Shown: positions 19,727 to 27,468 of the stretch, one piece after another | How the letters are laid out: the number at the start of each line of letters is the position of its first letter | How positions within the stretch are numbered: position 1 is the first letter of the stretch | From: Rubellimicrobium thermophilum DSM 16684 | GTDB taxonomy: Bacteria > Pseudomonadota > Alphaproteobacteria > Rhodobacterales > Rhodobacteraceae | DNA length: 64,000 nucleotides | NCBI RefSeq assembly: GCF_000442315.1 | Contig: NZ_KE557321.1 | Span: forward strand, 80,130 to 144,129 | Direction of reading: 5' to 3' | Position numbers and translations under genes: made by a program | Notes under the pieces: generated by a model | What the model saw: only the letters and a program-made list of their open reading frames with translations | Database searches by the model: none | Told to the model about the DNA's origin: nothing

Positions 19727-21038
19727 GCCCCTGACCCTGTTCGGACTGGCCGCGGCGGGGACGGGGGCCCTGCTGGGATCGGCTCTTCTGGTGGCCAATG
19801 CCCTGCATGACCCGGGGCCGGACCCGGCGGAATTCCCGCCTCTTTCCGGCGCAGCCTGGGCCCAGGATGCCGCCGGCGCCCCGGCGGAACGCCAGGAAGA
19901 CGTCGCCTCGGCGGACATGACTGCATCCCCCCTTCCGGCAGAAAATCCCGCCCCCTCTCGCGAGGGGGGCTATGGTCTGGGACGCGAAGCCCTGCCCGAA
20001 GAGATCGCCGCATGGGACATCGATGTGCGCCCCGACGGACAGGGGCTGCCGCCGGGCTCGGGCGATGTCATGACGGGCGAGGCGCTCTTTGTCGAACGCT
20101 GCGCCACCTGTCATGGCGATTTCGGCGAAGGGGCAGGCCGCTGGCCGCAGCTTGCGGGGGGGTTCGGCACGCTTGACAGCGAGGACCCCGTCAAGACTGT
20201 CGGGTCCTTCTGGCCCTATCTCTCCACGGCCATCGACTACATCCACCGGGCCATGCCCTTCGGCGATGCGCAGTCCCTCACCGCGGACGAGACCTATGCC
20301 ATCACCGCCTACATCCTCTATCTCAACGATCTGGTGGATGAGGACTTCGCCCTGAGTCCGGAGACCTTCGCCTCCGTGCGGATGCCCAATGCGGAAGGCT
20401 TCTTCGACGATGATCGCGACGTGACAGAGCTGGCGCTCTTCTCCGGCGAACCCTGCATGGAAGCCTGCAAGGATTCGGTCGAGATCACGATGCGGGCGAC
20501 GGTTCTCGATGTGACGCCGGATGACGGCCTTGCCCCAGCCGAAGCCACGGCAGGCGGGGCCGAGGCCAGTGCCGCCGCCGAAGCGGCCCCCGCGACAGAA
20601 CCCGCAACTGAACCTGCGGCCGAGCCTGCGGCCGAGGCCGCGGCCGACCCCGCGGCCGAGCCCGTGGCCGAGCCCCCGTCGGTCGAGGCCGATGCCCCGG
20701 CCTCTGCTCCCGACATGGCGCTGGTTGCGGCCGGTGAGCAGCTCTTCCGCCGCCGCTGTGCCTCCTGTCATGAGGTGGGCGAGGGGGCGCGGACGCGCAC
20801 GGGACCTGTGCTCAATGGCGTGGTCGGCCGCCCCATCGCCTCTGCGGAGGGCTTCGGCTATTCGCGTGTGCTCGAGGATGCGGGAGCCGCGGGCCGGGTC
20901 TGGTCGGTGGAGGAGCTTGCGGCCTATCTGGCCGATCCTCGCGGGGCCATGCCGGGAACCCGGATGGCCTTCCAGGGGCTGCGCTCCGAGGAGGAGATCG
21001 CGGCCGTCATCGCCTTCCTGCAGAGCCATCCCGAGTGA
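19710..21038 (+). CDS. soxD: Diheme cytochrome c subunit SoxD of sulfane dehydrogenase
   Basis: Electron-accepting subunit of Sox(CD)2. N-terminal membrane-anchor or signal helix (LTLFGLAAAGTGALLG), first heme Cys131-Ala-Thr-Cys134-His135, then an Ala/Pro/Glu low-complexity linker (about residues 290-330, repeated AEPAAEPA units) and a second cytochrome domain with Cys350-Ala-Ser-Cys353-His354. The two-domain layout with an Ala/Pro linker is typical. Start overlaps the soxC end, implying coupled translation. The linker repeats are a likely place for length variation between strains. Confidence 0.93.
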   Translation: MSRFPEPLTLFGLAAAGTGALLGSALLVANALHDPGPDPAEFPPLSGAAWAQDAAGAPAERQEDVASADMTASPLPAENPAPSREGGYGLGREALPEEIAAWDIDVRPDGQGLPPGSGDVMTGEALFVERCATCHGDFGEGAGRWPQLAGGFGTLDSEDPVKTVGSFWPYLSTAIDYIHRAMPFGDAQSLTADETYAITAYILYLNDLVDEDFALSPETFASVRMPNAEGFFDDDRDVTELALFSGEPCMEACKDSVEITMRATVLDVTPDDGLAPAEATAGGAEASAAAEAAPATEPATEPAAEPAAEAAADPAAEPVAEPPSVEADAPASAPDMALVAAGEQLFRRRCASCHEVGEGARTRTGPVLNGVVGRPIASAEGFGYSRVLEDAGAAGRVWSVEELAAYLADPRGAMPGTRMAFQGLRSEEEIAAVIAFLQSHPE

Positions 21039-21123
21039 ACCGGATTCCGGCGGCTGTCCCCGGCCGCCCCCAGCCAGGAGAACCCTCAGGCAGCCTGCAA
21101 GCCTGATTCTGACCTTCGGCCTG

Positions 21124-21525
21124 ATGGGGGCCTCTGCCGCGCTGGCGCAGGAGACGGCCGTCGCCTATGCCTTCGACGGAACCTTCGAGGATGCCGCCTT
21201 CGCCGTTGAAACCGCGATCACCAACCGGGGGCTGGTGATCGACTACATCAGCCATGTCGGCGAGATGCTCAACCGCACCGGCGCCGATGTGGGCAGCGAC
21301 ATCGTCCTGTTCGACGAGGCCGATATCTATGTGTTCTGTTCGGCCGTCCTGTCGCGTCGTGCCATGGAGGCCGATCCCCTGAACATCGCCTTCTGCCCCT
21401 ATGGCATCTTCGTGGCCGAGCGGGACGGCCAGGTGACGATCGGCTACCGCACCTATCCGGACGGCCCGATGGATGAGGTGGAGGCGCTGCTTGATGACAT
21501 CGCGCGCGAGGCGGCGGGGTCCTGA
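21124..21525 (+). CDS. DUF302 periplasmic protein downstream of soxD, start codon unclear
   Basis: Belongs to the DUF302 family: VAYAFDGTFEDAAFAVETAI, EMLNRTGADVG, a FCSAV cysteine and FCPYGIFVAER. Small DUF302 proteins often accompany sulfur-oxidation genes; function unknown. The first ATG leaves only half a signal peptide (MGASAALAQ). The frame stays open upstream and encodes a better signal peptide (QPASLILTFGLMG). An AGGAG at 21076-21080 sits 7 bases before AGG at 21088, where an ATG would be ideal, so the true start is probably 21088 with a lost or misread T. It lies 85 bases after soxD on the same strand, likely the last gene of the operon. Confidence 0.7.
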   Translation: MGASAALAQETAVAYAFDGTFEDAAFAVETAITNRGLVIDYISHVGEMLNRTGADVGSDIVLFDEADIYVFCSAVLSRRAMEADPLNIAFCPYGIFVAERDGQVTIGYRTYPDGPMDEVEALLDDIAREAAGS

Positions 21526-21534
21526 TCGCCGGTC

Positions 21535-22452
21535 TCAGCCGGCGGGAACAAAGGTATAACCTTCTCCTGATTCCGTGATGCGGCCGATGCCGCCTTGCGG
21601 GAAATGGAAGCCGATCACCATCCGGCCCGGCGCGGCCAGATCGGCCAGGAGAGCACTGCGCGTCGCCGCCGCCAGGGCCCTGTCCTGATCCGATGGCAGA
21701 TGCCAGTCCGGCCGCGCCAGCGCGATGGCGGCATTGGGAACGGCATCGCCCAGCACGATCAGCGCATCCTCTTCTTCGCCCAGGCGGAAGCTCATGTGGC
21801 CCGGTGTATGCCCGGGGGTCGCCAGGGCCACCACTCCCGGCAGCAGGCTGTCGCCTGCCTCGAAGGTCTCCAGCATGTCGCCCAGGATCCCGATGCGGCG
21901 CAGGGCGCCGGCCGCAAAGGACTGGCGATCGGCGCCGATGCGGTCGATGGTGGCCGGATCGCTCCAGAAGTCGCGCTCGGCCCGGCCCATCAGATGACGG
22001 GCGGCGGGAAAGCGTGGCTCGTCGAACTCGTCCAGAACGCCCCAGAGATGGTCGGGATGACCGTGGGTGAAGACCACATGGGTGATGGCAGAGGGATCAA
22101 CCCCCGCGGCGGCGAGCGCATCGGGCAGATGACCGGTGGTGGTCATGAAATCGGCCCCGGCCCCGGCATCGAAGAGCACCGTCGCTCCGTTGCCCTGCCA
22201 GAGCGTGATGTTGCACGGCATGCGCAGTTCGGGCCCGCTCTGGCCTGCGGCGGCGAGCAGGGTCCGGGCCTCTTCTGTCGGCAGACCGTCGAGGACCAGG
22301 GCTTCGGGCAGGACAAGATGCCCATCGCTCAGGCTGAGAAGGCGGCCCCCGGCAAGGGGGATCTCCGTCGCGGCCCAGGCGTGGCGCAGGGCGAGGCCCC
22401 CCGCAAGGGAGACGATACCGGTGCCGAGCAGGCGGCGGCGGGTGATGGCCAT
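21535..22452 (-). CDS. Tat-exported metallo-beta-lactamase-fold hydrolase of the sox locus
   Basis: Periplasmic zinc hydrolase. Tat signal (RRRLLGTGIVSLAGG, cleavage near HAWAA) and the metal-binding THGHPDHLWG, ATPGHTPGHMSF and VLGDAVPNA motifs of the MBL superfamily. SoxG and SoxH of Paracoccus are exported MBL-fold proteins near the end of the sox cluster, so a role in periplasmic sulfur chemistry is plausible, but I cannot assign it to either by eye. A lactonase-like activity is the alternative. It lies 122 bases downstream of the TauE exporter gene and has an ATTC-N8-AAAT site 14 bases before its start. Confidence 0.82.
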   Translation of the reverse strand: MAITRRRLLGTGIVSLAGGLALRHAWAATEIPLAGGRLLSLSDGHLVLPEALVLDGLPTEEARTLLAAAGQSGPELRMPCNITLWQGNGATVLFDAGAGADFMTTTGHLPDALAAAGVDPSAITHVVFTHGHPDHLWGVLDEFDEPRFPAARHLMGRAERDFWSDPATIDRIGADRQSFAAGALRRIGILGDMLETFEAGDSLLPGVVALATPGHTPGHMSFRLGEEEDALIVLGDAVPNAAIALARPDWHLPSDQDRALAAATRSALLADLAAPGRMVIGFHFPQGGIGRITESGEGYTFVPAG

Positions 22453-22465
22453 GTCCGCTTCTCCT

Positions 22466-22481
22466 ATTTTGATCCGTGAAT
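22466..22481. promoter_or_regulatory. Candidate SoxR operator upstream of the metallo-hydrolase gene
   Basis: Read towards the gene it is ATTCACGGATCAAAAT, the same ATTC-N8-AAAT pattern and spacing as the soxX site (13 of 16 identical). It lies 14 bases before the ATG, where a bound repressor would block transcription or translation initiation. This links the minus-strand gene to the sox regulon. Confidence 0.5.
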
Positions 22482-22574
22482 GTTATGATATGATGAAGGC
22501 GTTGTCATGAGTTCCGCTTTGCCGGCCCGTCCGGTGCGGGCGGGCCGGAACGGAAAGGGCCGGATCGTGCCGGA

Positions 22575-23420
22575 TCAGGCCGGGCTTCCGGCGGACAGCA
22601 GATCGATGATCATGCGGATCGCCGTCGCGGCCAGGAACAGGCCGAAACAGATCCGCAAGGCGCGCATCGGGATCGCATGGGCGATGCGGGCGCCCCAGAC
22701 GGCGAACCCTGTCGTGAAGGGCACGATGAGGGCCAGCGCCGGCAGGTTCACATAGCCGAGCGAGAAGGGCGGCAGCCCCTCCTGCCCGAGTCCGGCCAGG
22801 ATGTAGACCAGCGTTCCCGGCAGGCCGATCACGAGGCCCAGCGCCGAGGAGGTCCCGACGGCACGGCGGATGTCATAGCCCAGATGACTCAGCACCGGGA
22901 CGCAGACGGTGCCGCCCCCGATGCCCATCAGGGCCGAGACGCCCCCCGCGAAAAGACCCGTGACGGCCCAGGCGAAGGGCGAGGCATGGCGTGGCGCGGT
23001 GGTCGGCATGCCGCGGCCGAAGAGCATCGTTGCCGACACCGCAAGGGCGACCGCGGCAAAGACCGCGATCATCGCACGGCCGTCCAGGACAGCGCCCAGC
23101 AGCGAGCCCAGCACGACGCCCATGGCCAGCCAGGGTGTCCAGCGCCGCAGCAGGGCCATGTCCACGGCGCCGCGGCGGTGATGGGCGCGGCTCGAGGATA
23201 GCGCGGTGAAGACGATCGTGGCGAGCGACGTGGCCACGGCCACCTGCATGGCTGACGTGCCGCCGAGCCCGGTGGCGGTGAAGGCCAGATAGAGGGCCGG
23301 CACGATGACGATGCCCCCGCCGACGCCCAGAAGACCGGCCAGCAGCCCGCCCACAATCCCGGCCGCCACACCCGCTGCGCCAAGCAGCGCAAGGCTGCCG
23401 AGGGTCAGTTGCGCGGTCAT
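22575..23420 (-). CDS. TauE/SafE (TSUP) family sulfur-anion exporter
   Basis: Inner-membrane permease of the TSUP family, with about eight hydrophobic segments in 281 residues and the family's duplicated glycine-rich signature: GLLGVGGGIVIVPAL in the first half and ALMGIGGGTVCVPVL in the second. Members export sulfite, sulfoacetate or related anions. Next to sox genes, export of sulfite or another sulfur product from the cytoplasm is the likely role. The start MTAQLTLG follows from signal-free topology; the upstream in-frame extension is unconserved. Confidence 0.86.
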   Translation of the reverse strand: MTAQLTLGSLALLGAAGVAAGIVGGLLAGLLGVGGGIVIVPALYLAFTATGLGGTSAMQVAVATSLATIVFTALSSSRAHHRRGAVDMALLRRWTPWLAMGVVLGSLLGAVLDGRAMIAVFAAVALAVSATMLFGRGMPTTAPRHASPFAWAVTGLFAGGVSALMGIGGGTVCVPVLSHLGYDIRRAVGTSSALGLVIGLPGTLVYILAGLGQEGLPPFSLGYVNLPALALIVPFTTGFAVWGARIAHAIPMRALRICFGLFLAATAIRMIIDLLSAGSPA

Positions 23421-23658
23421 CGTGTCGCCATCGCACGGAACAGGGCATGCAGACGGAAGACAGGGGGCAGGCGGAACGGAACAGCCGCCATGGGGAGCCT
23501 CCCGGCGGGGGACGAGAAGAAATCCGGCGGCCGCGGGGTCGGGCCGGGAGGCGATGATGCCGGGAATCGCGGCCGGGGTGAAGGGGCTTTGCCCGGCCGC
23601 TCGACTGCAGGGACGGGGCATGGCAGGGTAGGACGCGGTCCCTGTCCGGAGTCTGCCC

Positions 23659-23931
23659 ATGCATCGCCTTCTGCCTCTTGCTGCCCTGCCGCTTCTGGCG
23701 GCCTGTGCCGATGACGGGCTGCGGGTCTATGTCGGCGACCGTCTGATCTATGCCGAGCCCCGGGCCGGGACGGCCGAAGCGACCGCCGCCGAGGACGCCC
23801 CGGAGGCCGCCGGAACGCCCGGGGCCGGACAGGGCTGGCGCTTTCCGACCTTCACCACCAACATTCCGGTCTATGTCGGCGACCGGATGGTCTCTCCCGG
23901 TACGGGGAGCCCCGCGCGCGAGGAGGGCTGA
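23659..23931 (+). CDS. Small putative lipoprotein with an internal VYVGDR repeat
   Basis: A 90-residue predicted lipoprotein: short signal with lipobox LLAAC (cysteine 16). The mature part contains the same phrase twice, RVYVGDRLIYAEP and PVYVGDRMVSPG, separated by an acidic Ala/Glu-rich stretch. No known domain recognised. No partner on the same strand: the TauE gene points away and the thiolase converges on it. The repeat and lipobox make a chance ORF unlikely, but function is unknown. Confidence 0.55.
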   Translation: MHRLLPLAALPLLAACADDGLRVYVGDRLIYAEPRAGTAEATAAEDAPEAAGTPGAGQGWRFPTFTTNIPVYVGDRMVSPGTGSPAREEG

Positions 23932-23985
23932 GGGCGTCCGCCGCCGCGCGGCCGCAGGGCGGCGGGGCCGGGCGGGGACATGCTG

Positions 23986-25143
23986 TCAGGACAGCGCCTC
24001 GACCGCGACGGCCGTCGCCTCTCCTCCGCCGATGCAGAGCGCTGCGATGCCCCGTCGCAGACCCTGCGTCCGCAGCGCATGGACCAGGGTGACGAGGATC
24101 CGGGCCCCCGTGGCGCCGATCGGATGGCCCAGCGCGCAGGCCCCCCCATTGACGTTCAGCCGTTCGCGCGGGATGCGCAGCTCCCGCATCGCGGCCATTG
24201 CGACCACGGCGAAGGCCTCGTTGATCTCCCACAGATCCACCGTCTCTGCCCCCCATCCGAGCCGATCGAGCAGCTTGCGGACGGCGCCGGCGGGGGCGGT
24301 GGTGAACTGGGCCGGGGCCTGGGCATGGGTAGCATGGCCCAGGATCCGGGCAAGCGGCGCGGCACCGGTCGCGGCGGCGATGTCTTCGGCCATCAGCACA
24401 AGGGCAGCGGCCCCATCGGCGATCGAGGAGCTGTTGGCCGCCGTGAGCGTGCCCCCTTCGCGGAAGGCCGGGGGAAGGCGGGCGATGCGCTCGGGGCGGG
24501 CGCGGGCGGGGCCTTCGTCCTGCGCCAGCTCCTCCAGCGGGACGGTTTCGGCCAGAAAGCGGCCTTCGGCCAGCGCCTCCTGCGCGCGGGAGAGGGATTC
24601 AAGGGCATAGCCGTCCTGATCGGCGCGGGAAAAGCCGAAGGCCGTCGCGCAGTCCTCGGCGAAGTCGCCCATCGCGCGGCCCCGCTCATAGGCGTCCTCG
24701 AGCCCGTCAAGCACCATGTGATCATGGAGCCGGCCATGGCCGAAGCGATAGCCGCCGCGCGCATGATCGAGCAGATAGGGCGCGTTGCTCATGCTCTCCA
24801 TGCCGCCCGCGATGACGATGGCCGCGCTGCCGGCGCGGATCATGTCATGCCCGAGCATCACCGCCTTCATGCCCGATCCGCAAACCTTGCCCACCGTGGT
24901 GCAGGGAACGGATTGGGGCAGCCCCGCGCCCAGCGCGGCCTGGCGGGCCGGCGCCTGGCCCAGACCGGCCGTCAGCACGCAACCCATCAGCAGCTCGTCC
25001 ACGCGCTCTGCCGGCAGGGCGGCCCGCTCGAGGGCCCCTCGGATTGCCGCAGCCCCCAGCGAGGGGGCAGAGCGCGAACGCAGCGCACCCTGGAAGCTGC
25101 CGATCGGCGTCCGTGCCGCCCCTGCGATGATGACCCCGGTCAT
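23986..25143 (-). CDS. Acetyl-CoA acetyltransferase (thiolase)
   Basis: Biosynthetic or degradative thiolase joining or splitting acyl-CoA with acetyl-CoA. The active-site nucleophile is in TVGKVCGSGMKAV, the substrate His in NVNGGACALGHPIGATG and the second Cys in ALCIGGGEATA. Length 385 and the N-terminus MTGVIIAGAARTPIG are typical of AtoB/PhaA. It stands alone, convergent with the small lipoprotein gene, so neither polyhydroxybutyrate synthesis nor a specific beta-oxidation route can be assigned from context. Confidence 0.92.
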   Translation of the reverse strand: MTGVIIAGAARTPIGSFQGALRSRSAPSLGAAAIRGALERAALPAERVDELLMGCVLTAGLGQAPARQAALGAGLPQSVPCTTVGKVCGSGMKAVMLGHDMIRAGSAAIVIAGGMESMSNAPYLLDHARGGYRFGHGRLHDHMVLDGLEDAYERGRAMGDFAEDCATAFGFSRADQDGYALESLSRAQEALAEGRFLAETVPLEELAQDEGPARARPERIARLPPAFREGGTLTAANSSSIADGAAALVLMAEDIAAATGAAPLARILGHATHAQAPAQFTTAPAGAVRKLLDRLGWGAETVDLWEINEAFAVVAMAAMRELRIPRERLNVNGGACALGHPIGATGARILVTLVHALRTQGLRRGIAALCIGGGEATAVAVEALS

Positions 25144-25422
25144 GGCCGTCAGCCCTCGCCTGCCTGTTCCCCGATGGGGACGGTAGCCCCCTGGCTCTGG
25201 CGGGGACAAGCCCGACAGGACGCATGCCGCGCACATGGATGGCGGATCGCCCTGTCCTGACGGGGCAGGGCCGTCGCCCGTCAGGGCGGCCGCTGTGGCA
25301 GGCCCGACGGACCGGAGCCGCCGCAACGCAGCGTCACGGGGGCGTTGACAGCTGCATCCTCTCCGGCAGAGCCTGTGCGACGAAGGGGGCGGGCGGCAGA
25401 CCCGCAGGGGGGAGGCGATGGC

Positions 25423-26331
25423 ATGAAACTCGGGATCCTGACGGTGCCCTTTGCCGATCTGGCGCTGATGGAGGTGGCGGACTGGGCGGCCGGGGCGGGG
25501 TTCGAGTGCCTCGAGATCGCCTGCTGGCCACGGACCGGCGGAGAGGCCCGCCGCTATGCGGGGACAAGCCATCTGGACGTGACGGACCTGCCGCAGACGC
25601 AGGCGGACGAGATCATGGCCGCTCTGCGCGAGCGCGGCCTCGCCGTGTCGGCGCTGGGCTATTACCCGAACCCGCTGCATCCCGATGCGGACCGGCGCGA
25701 ACAGGCCTTCACCCATCTGCGCGCCCTCATCGCGGCGGCCGCGCGGATGGGGGTGGGGGTGGTCAACACCTTCCTCGGCGGAGACCGCAACCTTCACTGG
25801 GAAGACAACTGGAGACGAGCCGAGGCTCTCTTTCCCCCGCTCATCGCCGAGGCGCGAGACCACGGGGTGACGCTCGCCTTCGAGAACTGTCCGATGATCT
25901 TCTCGCGCGATGAATGGCCGGGCGGACACAACATCGCCTATTCCCCCCGCATCTGGCGGCGCATTCTCGAATGGGACGGTGTGGGGATGAACTTCGACCC
26001 CTCGCATCTCGTCTGGCAGATGATCGACATTCCCCGTTTCGTGCGCGAGTTCGGCCCGCGCATGGTCCATGTCCATGCCAAGGACGTGATGATCGACCGC
26101 GATGGCCTCTACGAAAACGGGGTGATGAGCCTCGGCATGGGCTGGCAGGTGCCGCGGATGCCGGGGCTGGGGGATGTGGACTGGGCGGCGCTGTTCTCGG
26201 CGCTGTGGCAGACGGGCTATGATGGGCCGGTGGTGATCGAGCACGAGGACCGGGTCTTCGAGGGGACCCGGGACAAGCTGCAGCGCGGATTCCTGCTGGC
26301 GCGGGATATGCTTCGCCCTTACGTAAGGTGA
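25423..26331 (+). CDS. Sugar phosphate isomerase/epimerase (AP-endonuclease-2 TIM barrel)
   Basis: TIM-barrel enzyme of the xylose-isomerase-like superfamily: EIACWPRTGGE, NTFLGGD, FENCPM (metal-binding Glu), NFDPSHLVWQ, VHVHAKD and PVVIEHED motifs supply the usual metal ligands. It heads an operon with a sugar ABC transporter, 36 bases before the solute-binding protein, so it probably acts on the imported sugar or a keto-derivative. A GGAGG-rich Shine-Dalgarno precedes the ATG. A good -35 hexamer TTGACA lies at 25345-25350 with a poor -10, a possible promoter. Confidence 0.85.
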   Translation: MKLGILTVPFADLALMEVADWAAGAGFECLEIACWPRTGGEARRYAGTSHLDVTDLPQTQADEIMAALRERGLAVSALGYYPNPLHPDADRREQAFTHLRALIAAAARMGVGVVNTFLGGDRNLHWEDNWRRAEALFPPLIAEARDHGVTLAFENCPMIFSRDEWPGGHNIAYSPRIWRRILEWDGVGMNFDPSHLVWQMIDIPRFVREFGPRMVHVHAKDVMIDRDGLYENGVMSLGMGWQVPRMPGLGDVDWAALFSALWQTGYDGPVVIEHEDRVFEGTRDKLQRGFLLARDMLRPYVR

Positions 26332-26367
26332 CAGGGCCGGGAACCGGCCAATCCAGGGAGGAACGGC

Positions 26368-27396
26368 ATGACGGAATTCCATCGGGGTGTGGCGCTGGCC
26401 GCGCTGTTGTCCGGGCTGGGCGGGATGGCGGCCGCCCAGGAGATGTATACGATCGGCATCTCCAACACCGTGCAGGGCAATGGCTGGCGCGAGGAGATGA
26501 TCTGCGCGATGAAGGCGCAGGCGCTCGACAGCGGCATGGTCGAAAGTCTCAATATCGCCCATCGCAACACCGATGCGGCGGGCCAGTCCGAGGACATCCG
26601 CAACCTCATCCAGGCCGGGGTGGACGCCATCGTGGTCAACCCCGCCAGCCCCGACGGCATCAACGATGCCATCCGGGAGGCGACCGAGGCCGGCATCGTC
26701 GTCGTCGCCGTGGACCAGGCGGTGACCGAGCCCTCGGCCTATGTCATCTCCAACAACCAGGAGGAATATGCCTATCTCGGCGCCAAATGGCTGTTCGAAC
26801 AGCTCGGCGGCGAGGGCGATGTGGTCTACATGCGGGGGGCCGCCGGGGCCTCGGCCGATGATGACCGCCACCGCGGTTTCCAGCGCGCGCTCGAGGAATA
26901 TCCCGGCATCAACGTGGTCCACGAGGTCTTTACCGGCTGGCAGCAGGACCAGGGCAAGCAGCAGATCCTGGACTTCATCGCCTCTGGCATCCCCTTCGAC
27001 GGCATCTGGACCAGCGGGATCGACAATGTCATCGTTGATGCCCTGATCGAGTCCGGATCCGAACTTGTGCCCGTGGTGGGGGCGGACAATGCCGGCTTCG
27101 TGGGCCAGCTCGCCTCGGTCGAGGGGCTGACGGGTGCGGCCGTGACCAATCCCGGCTCCATCGGGGGCGCGGGCGTGACGCTCGCCCTGCAGATCCTTCA
27201 GGGTCAGGCCCCGGCCGAACGCATCGTCCTTGTCGAACCCGAGGTCTGGGACAATGTCACCGAGGAGGGGCGCGCCCGGATCGCCGCGGCGCAGAACCCC
27301 GATCTGGATCCCGAATGGCCTGTCAGCGTGTCGATTCCCGGCTGGACGACCTACGACATGGACGAGATCATCGCCTGCCGCGGGCCGGGCGAGTGA
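26368..27396 (+). CDS. Sugar ABC transporter substrate-binding protein
   Basis: Periplasmic binding protein of the ribose/xylose type (peripla_BP_4). Signal peptide to about residue 24 (GMAAAQ), then YTIGISNTVQGNGWREEM, DAIVVNPASPDGIN and DGIWTSGIDN, which are the ligand-cleft loops of this class. Length 342 is standard. It precedes an ATPase and two permeases, completing a CUT2-type importer. The sugar cannot be named from sequence; the neighbouring epimerase suggests a sugar or cyclitol rather than an amino acid. Confidence 0.88.
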   Translation: MTEFHRGVALAALLSGLGGMAAAQEMYTIGISNTVQGNGWREEMICAMKAQALDSGMVESLNIAHRNTDAAGQSEDIRNLIQAGVDAIVVNPASPDGINDAIREATEAGIVVVAVDQAVTEPSAYVISNNQEEYAYLGAKWLFEQLGGEGDVVYMRGAAGASADDDRHRGFQRALEEYPGINVVHEVFTGWQQDQGKQQILDFIASGIPFDGIWTSGIDNVIVDALIESGSELVPVVGADNAGFVGQLASVEGLTGAAVTNPGSIGGAGVTLALQILQGQAPAERIVLVEPEVWDNVTEEGRARIAAAQNPDLDPEWPVSVSIPGWTTYDMDEIIACRGPGE

Positions 27397-27468
27397 GGCG
27401 CCCGGACTGAGCGAAGGGGTTCTGCGGCTGCTGCCGGAGAACCCCCACAGGGGAATGCAGGGCCGGTC

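Noticed and set aside
20595..20695. Repeats inside soxD as an inserted repeat element
   Set aside because: They encode an in-frame Ala/Pro/Glu linker between two cytochrome domains, a common feature of SoxD.
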